Positions 6,924-10,328 of a stretch of 10,328 bases of DNA are shown piece by piece. The stretch lies in assembly GCA_945787925.1 (NCBI GenBank), contig CALZJY010000043.1, positions 1-10,328 on the forward strand, written 5' to 3'. A program made the translations under genes and the position numbers. Under the pieces are notes generated by a model, which saw nothing but the letters and a program-made list of their open reading frames with translations, did not search any database and had not been told where the DNA came from. The DNA comes from an uncultured Anaerosporobacter sp. (GTDB lineage Bacteria > Bacillota > Clostridia > Lachnospirales > Lachnospiraceae). Positions within the stretch are counted from its first letter, which is position 1. Each line of letters begins with the position of its first letter.

Positions 6924-8174
6924 ATGAAGAATTGCTTTCAAGTGCTTGGTATACAGGAAACGACGGATCAGCGTGCCATTAAAAAGGCTTATGCAGTATT
7001 GGCAAGGAAGTACCATCCAGAAGAAGACCCAGAGGAATTTAAAAGAATTCATCAAGCCTATGAGGAGGCTTTAGAATATGCAAAGAGCGGCAAATCAATT
7101 CCTTATGAGCAGACGGTTTTCCAGCAGGAGATGTTTGAACCAGAAAACGTAGAAGAGAAGAGGATAGAGCACGAGCCAGAACAGCCAGCAGCAAAGCAGT
7201 TTGAGGAAGTATATGAAAGCTGGGAGGATATAGAAGAGGAAACTCTACAGTATGAGAAAGTGTACGAGACATGGGAGAACAAAGAAAAGAAGATGCCATG
7301 GAAGCAGGAGCTGTATGATGAGCTATTTCGAGAGTACGAGGCAAAGGGATATCAGATAGATCTTGGAGCATTAATTAAGATACTAAAACAAAAAAAGTAT
7401 AAAGAACCATTACAAGACTTGGAAAACCAGGCGTTAATATTAGACGCAGTTGCACTCTGGCCTAAAATAACGAAGGAGCATTTAATAGGGCTAAGGAACG
7501 CCATGAATACTGAGAATACAACAAAAAAAACAAAGCCCCAAAAAAGGAGCAGAAGAGTTCTGGTACGGATTTTTGCAATCTATCTGATATACGTTGTGAT
7601 AAAAACACTTTTTGCACAGTCTTCTCAGAACTACAATAGGGAGGAGATGGGTTGGACACAGTATTCCTATAAAGATTTGTACCCTTTAACCAAAGCGAGG
7701 GAGATGGAAGAGTACAATTCTAAATACGCATTCAAGGTGTATGAACAGCGGATTGATAAGCTGCTAGAAGAGATGGAAGAACAATTTTCTAGCTATAAGA
7801 ACGGAGAGAAGCTGTTAAAGGAATGTGAGGGGAAAAAGGAAAAGACCATTGTAAAGGAGGGAAAAGACCGCATAAATAAGGTAAATAAGATTGCCAATAA
7901 GATTCAGGAAAAGTTCAAGGAGGAAGTTAGCAACAAGTCAAAAACAAGCCAGAGTGACGATACGATCAGCGGGCCTGTCAAAATTCAGAAAGAAATATAC
8001 GTACAAGCAGTAAATAAAATAACTCCTCTTTATGTCACAGCTTGTACTAATTTGGAACGTTCCTTTAGTGAATTAAGAAAAGGAAAAATCAGTATGGCAG
8101 AATATGATGACGAATACAGTGGGTATGAAACAGAGTTAAAAAGGCAGAATCTATATAGATCATCCAAAGAGTAA
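6924..8174 (+). CDS. Membrane-anchored J-domain protein with HPE in place of HPD
   Basis: This is a 416-residue putative co-chaperone of the HscC-like Hsp70. A compact N-terminal J domain (residues 3-54) has the helix II/III pattern AIKKAYAVLARKYHPEEDPEEFKRI, written here as AIKKAYAVLARKY (18-30) then HPEEDPEEFKRIHQAYEEAL (31-50). The catalytic HPD tripeptide is His31-Pro32-Glu33. Residues 60-200 are acidic and charged, with two copies of VYE(S/T)WE at 96-101 and 113-118. Basic residues (KKTKPQKRSRR, 201-211) precede one hydrophobic segment (VLVRIFAIYLIYVVIKTLF, 212-230). The J domain is therefore predicted inside and the Lys/Glu-rich, partly coiled C-terminal 185 residues outside. This resembles E. 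coli DjlB/DjlC, membrane J proteins partnered with HscC. The ATG is one base after the hscC stop, with GAGGGG (6905-6910) rather far upstream, so translation is probably coupled. A terminator follows. Confidence 0.85.
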   Translation: MKNCFQVLGIQETTDQRAIKKAYAVLARKYHPEEDPEEFKRIHQAYEEALEYAKSGKSIPYEQTVFQQEMFEPENVEEKRIEHEPEQPAAKQFEEVYESWEDIEEETLQYEKVYETWENKEKKMPWKQELYDELFREYEAKGYQIDLGALIKILKQKKYKEPLQDLENQALILDAVALWPKITKEHLIGLRNAMNTENTTKKTKPQKRSRRVLVRIFAIYLIYVVIKTLFAQSSQNYNREEMGWTQYSYKDLYPLTKAREMEEYNSKYAFKVYEQRIDKLLEEMEEQFSSYKNGEKLLKECEGKKEKTIVKEGKDRINKVNKIANKIQEKFKEEVSNKSKTSQSDDTISGPVKIQKEIYVQAVNKITPLYVTACTNLERSFSELRKGKISMAEYDDEYSGYETELKRQNLYRSSKE

Positions 8175-8208
8175 TGATGTTATGGGTAAGTGGAGATGCA
8201 TTTGCAAG

Positions 8209-8241
8209 ACGAGGTTCTAGATAAAAGAACCTCGTTTTTTT
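8209..8241 (+). terminator. Strong Rho-independent terminator ending the hscC-J operon
   Basis: ACGAGGTTCT (8209-8218) pairs perfectly with AGAACCTCGT (8226-8235-area, ending in the T-run) around the loop AGATAAA. A run of about eight Ts follows. It lies about 35 bases after the stop codon. Confidence 0.92.
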
Positions 8242-8259
8242 GTTGCATAGGAAATAAAG

Positions 8260-8291
8260 TTGCAAAAAATATTGATTTTGTATAGTATAAG
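8260..8291 (+). promoter_or_regulatory. Probable promoter of the sigma-fragment/membrane-protein locus
   Basis: TTGTATAGTATAA (8278-8290) is identical over 13 bases to the -10 region of the hscC promoter (5136-5148). A possible -35 (TTGCAA, 8260-8265) is 15 bases from TATAGT or 20 from TATAAG, so the spacing is not ideal. The site lies between the preceding terminator and the next open frame. Confidence 0.45.
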
Positions 8292-8357
8292 AAAAATAAA
8301 AGATATTGTGGCATTTTGGAGGAGTGATGCGTATATAGAGTGAAAGGAGTGGAATAA

Positions 8358-8498
8358 TTGGCCAATCAATTAAATCAGATAGAAGCAATACAAAAGATGC
8401 CAACAAGATATCGGATTGTGATTCAATTGTACTATTATGAAGGCTATTCTACAAAAGAGATTGCAGAGATTACAAAACAAAAGTATGGGACAGTATAA
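8358..8498 (+). pseudogene. ECF sigma factor fragment: region 4 only (46 residues)
   Basis: From TTG 8358, with AAAGGAG (8343-8349) eight bases upstream, an open frame encodes 46 residues. The core (AIQKMPTRYRIVIQLYYYEG, then YSTKEIAEITKQKYGTV) is the classic sigma region 4.2 helix-turn-helix of extracytoplasmic-function sigma factors, which recognises the -35 element. Region 2 (core-RNA-polymerase and -10 binding) is entirely absent. The stop TAA (8496-8498) falls just after GTV, where family members continue with VK(S/T)RL and the recognition helix end. The gene is thus cut at both sides. The good ribosome binding site suggests that the original 5' end, or a replacement for it, is still translated. 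It overlaps the following membrane-protein gene. Most likely a deletion remnant; a functional mini-protein is a less likely alternative. Confidence 0.7.
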
Positions 8499-9246
8499 AA
8501 ATTATCTGGATCGTATCAGTATAGATCCAGATAGGGAGAATCGTATTATAAATGATATAGTACATAAGTCAAAATACGATCAAAAGAAGAAAAGGTATTG
8601 GAATACGGGATGGGTCGCAGGTGTTGCACTCTGTATAGTATGCGTTTGTGTAACAGCAGTTAGACTTAATACAGGTCATAAAATGAAGACTCAATCTGAA
8701 AGTATTATTGGACTGCCTGTGGAGAATTATAGTTTATCCGATTACATGGGAGACACCTCCTCGTTTATGGACAGAATTGTGTTTTCACAGCTTTCAGATT
8801 TTGCTGAATATTCGGGGATAGATGCTTTTGTTTATGTGAAAGTATTAGATACGAGCTTATGGAAGGAAGAAGGAATTGGATTGCAGAAACAACATGCAAC
8901 GGTAAAAGTTCTTTCTACATTAGATGGGAACAAGACGGACATTCCAAATCGTTTGACGATCATTCAGTCACTTTATGGTGGATGTGTTGGCAATGAGCAA
9001 ACCAATTTAGTTCGAAAAGGAGGGGTATATGTATTGCCGATATGGAACACAGAGAATGGATGGGAAGTAGTAGGGGATCTGGATGTACTGTTCGAGATTG
9101 ATGATAAAGGGAAAATATGGTCACATTCATCCTATAGGGAATTTGCAAAGTTTGATGGACTAGACCACAGCGCAGTCAAGAAAGAACTAAATGAACTAAA
9201 AATGATGAGGAAAACACTACATTGTTCCGATACAAAAAGAACTTGA
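8485..9246 (+). CDS. Single-pass membrane protein, anti-sigma-like by position
   Basis: The frame is open from ATG 8437, but its first 16 codons overlap the sigma fragment in another frame. I prefer ATG 8485 (MGQYKNYLDRISIDPDREN), which resembles the start of proteins encoded directly after ECF sigma genes in Clostridia. Neither start has a clear ribosome binding site, so coupling to the upstream frame is likely. From 8485 the protein has 253 residues: a short cytoplasmic N-terminus, one transmembrane helix (WVAGVALCIVCVCVTAV, about residues 43-59), then a predicted outside domain. That domain includes FVYVKVLDTS, IIQSLYGGCVGN, RKGGVYVLPIW and GDLDVLFEIDDKGKIWSHSS. Topology and gene order fit an anti-sigma factor sensing an extracellular state, but no catalytic or named domain is recognised. 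Its C-terminus may be altered: another frame (9209-9289) continues with protein-like sequence. Confidence 0.7.
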   Translation: MGQYKNYLDRISIDPDRENRIINDIVHKSKYDQKKKRYWNTGWVAGVALCIVCVCVTAVRLNTGHKMKTQSESIIGLPVENYSLSDYMGDTSSFMDRIVFSQLSDFAEYSGIDAFVYVKVLDTSLWKEEGIGLQKQHATVKVLSTLDGNKTDIPNRLTIIQSLYGGCVGNEQTNLVRKGGVYVLPIWNTENGWEVVGDLDVLFEIDDKGKIWSHSSYREFAKFDGLDHSAVKKELNELKMMRKTLHCSDTKRT

Positions 9247-9311
9247 GGAGTTTGCACAGCCAGTTCTTATAGAGCAGATCAATCAGTAAGTTTGTTTGTG
9301 AGGGAAAATAG

Positions 9312-9770
9312 ATGAATATGTATTATTTATACGATATTAATAAAGAGGGATATAATAAGATATTAGACTATTTATATAAAAATTGTGAGATGTTTTATTT
9401 GGTAGAGCCTATGGCAGATTCAGAAGATTTTCCAGAGGAGTTACCTTCACCAAAAGATAACTTAGTAGAGTATTTGATAGAAAGAAAAAGAGTAACTTCA
9501 TGGGCGGGTACAAAGATAAAAATTAAGAATAAAAAGAGAAAAGCGGTAGAGCATTCCTATAGATGCTGTAAGAATAGTGTAGAAAAATTACGTTTTTATG
9601 AATCTTTTTTTGAATATGACGACCAGATGGATATTGCATTTTTCAAAGACAATCAGTGTGTATTATTTGCGATTACTCATGAAGAAATCCTTATGGTAGA
9701 TATGGATTTCTGGCAGGGATTTTTTAAAACGATTCCATGTTCTATCATTAAGGCAAAGAATTTTAAATGA
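9312..9770 (+). CDS. Uncharacterised 152-residue protein
   Basis: ATG 9312 is preceded by GAGGG (9300-9304) with seven bases between, a good start. The product is soluble, with no membrane helix or signal peptide. Visible stretches are MNMYYLYDINKEGYNKI, a proline/acid loop (ADSEDFPEELPSPKD), a basic patch (KIKIKNKKRKAVEHSYR, about 67-83) and a hydrophobic C-terminal half (QCVLFAITHEEILMVDMDFW). A single Cys pair (RCCKN) occurs near 84-87. I do not recognise the family. It follows the anti-sigma-like gene by 65 bases with no terminator visible between, so it may share its transcript. Confidence 0.75.
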   Translation: MNMYYLYDINKEGYNKILDYLYKNCEMFYLVEPMADSEDFPEELPSPKDNLVEYLIERKRVTSWAGTKIKIKNKKRKAVEHSYRCCKNSVEKLRFYESFFEYDDQMDIAFFKDNQCVLFAITHEEILMVDMDFWQGFFKTIPCSIIKAKNFK

Positions 9771-9779
9771 TAGTTACGA

Positions 9780-9887
9780 ATGAAAAAGGAGATTAAAATA
9801 CAACTATGTATTGAAAAAAATAGAGAAGAAGGAATTCCGTATCAAGCGGAGTAGTGGTATGGTAAAGTGACGGTGGCTATGCCATGA
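9780..9887 (+). pseudogene. Short open frame with in-frame stop, possible gene remnant
   Basis: From ATG 9780 the frame reads MKKEIKIQLCIEKNREEGIP and on to a TAG at 9852-9854, then continues in frame with WYGKVTVAMP to TGA 9885-9887. The composition is protein-like, but there is no ribosome binding site before the ATG. The rest of the 9771-9972 gap is AT-rich with no clear promoter or terminator. This is either a decayed gene piece or chance. Confidence 0.2.
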
Positions 9888-9972
9888 TATCGAAATTAAA
9901 AATATAAAAAATTTAGTTTAGACTGAAAAAGAAAGAGTACATAGTTTTAGAGTAGGAGAAAGGAAGAGAAAG

Positions 9973-10328
9973 ATGATTACAAAACAAGTCACGCCAGAGT
10001 CGAACTTCTTTACAGCCAAATCGAAAGACCGGAGCAGAACTGGAGCAGTATTTGAAGGAGCATTATCCTGTAACAAAAATAAGTACCAAAGTTAGTTCTG
10101 TCGTTGTTATTGCGGCGTTGTTTACAGTAGAAAGGATGATTGGCTATCTGGCGGGTTATGTTAGGAGCGATTTTAGTACATATCCAATCCCAGTCTTTGT
10201 TTGGACGGTGTTGTTTGGAATTACATTTGGAGTGGCATATCGATTGATTTGTCCAATTTATGATAAGAAAGCACATGGCATGGGGCTATGCAATAGTATC
10301 GTTCTTACCTTAGGGGTGAACTGGATTT
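9973..10328 (+). CDS. 5' part of a membrane protein, apparently frameshifted near its start (right edge)
   Basis: ATG 9973 has a purine-rich AGGAAG site six bases upstream and starts MITKQVTPES, but that frame stops at TAG 10091-10093. The frame one base over is open from 9977 to the right edge. It encodes KTGAELEQYLKEHYPVTKIS, then a hydrophobic helix (VSSVVVIAALFTV), a loop (GYVRSDFSTYPIP), a second helix (VFVWTVLFGITFGVAYRLI) and the start of a third (LCNSIVLTLGVNWI). A one-base indel between about 9985 and 10000 would join the good start to this frame. Alternatively translation begins at TTG 10052, which has GGAG six bases upstream. At least three membrane segments are seen. The family is not recognised and the C-terminus lies outside the window. 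Confidence 0.55.

Noticed and set aside
7039..7371. 110-codon minus-strand frame inside the J-protein gene
   Set aside because: It is antisense to a well-supported gene, low in complexity (Ser/Leu/Pro from Glu/Lys codons read backwards) and has no ribosome binding site.
8089..8406. Minus-strand frame of 105 codons across the operon terminator
   Set aside because: It runs through a perfect terminator hairpin and the sigma fragment; composition is that of reversed AT-rich DNA.
10010..10276. Minus-strand frame of 88 codons at the right end
   Set aside because: The + strand frame here has clear membrane-helix periodicity; the minus product is rich in Cys, Asn and His with no recognisable fold.

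Overview
The window is AT-rich, has short intergenic gaps, strong AGGAGG-type ribosome binding sites, U-tailed terminators and several TTG/GTG starts. Together with protein types common in Clostridia, this suggests a low-GC Firmicute, most likely a Lachnospiraceae-type Clostridium. All convincing genes lie on the + strand. I see no tRNA, rRNA, CRISPR array, transposase or phage gene.

Layout. (1) Positions 1-284 hold the 3' end of an unrecognised gene that seems to change frame near its end. (2) 301-1113 is a MerR-family regulator with a GyrI-like effector domain, closed by a terminator. (3) 1269-1568 is a small NTF2/SnoaL-like protein that looks shortened at its C-terminus. (4) 1664-2845 is an M20D amidohydrolase with all metal ligands, closed by a strong terminator. 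(5) 3001-4935 is a large FUSC-type (aromatic-acid-exporter-like) membrane protein with its own terminator. (6) 4987-5079 is a gene-free cluster of inverted repeats. (7) 5183-6922 and 6924-8174 form a two-gene operon. It encodes an HscC-type Hsp70 and a membrane-anchored J-domain protein whose HPD motif reads HPE. A good promoter lies upstream and a perfect-stem terminator downstream. (8) 8358-9246 is a damaged or miniaturised ECF sigma/anti-sigma-like locus: a 46-residue sigma region-4 piece overlaps a single-pass membrane protein. (9) 9312-9770 is an unrecognised protein of 152 residues. (10) From 9973 to the right edge is the start of a membrane protein that appears frameshifted near its 5' end.

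How the genes work together. The only clear functional unit is the specialised chaperone pair. A non-canonical Hsp70 and a J protein sit one base apart, and the J protein's membrane anchor would bring the Hsp70 to the inner face of the membrane. The FUSC exporter and the amidohydrolase are separate transcription units with housekeeping or catabolic roles. The sigma piece and its membrane partner look like what remains of a cell-surface signalling module.

The most interesting items are the HscC/HPE-J pair, the region-4-only sigma piece, the tandem hairpins upstream of the Hsp70, and a short motif (TTGCATAGGAA) found just after two terminators, with a degenerate copy after a third. Several genes at the margins look truncated or frameshifted, which could be real decay or sequence error.
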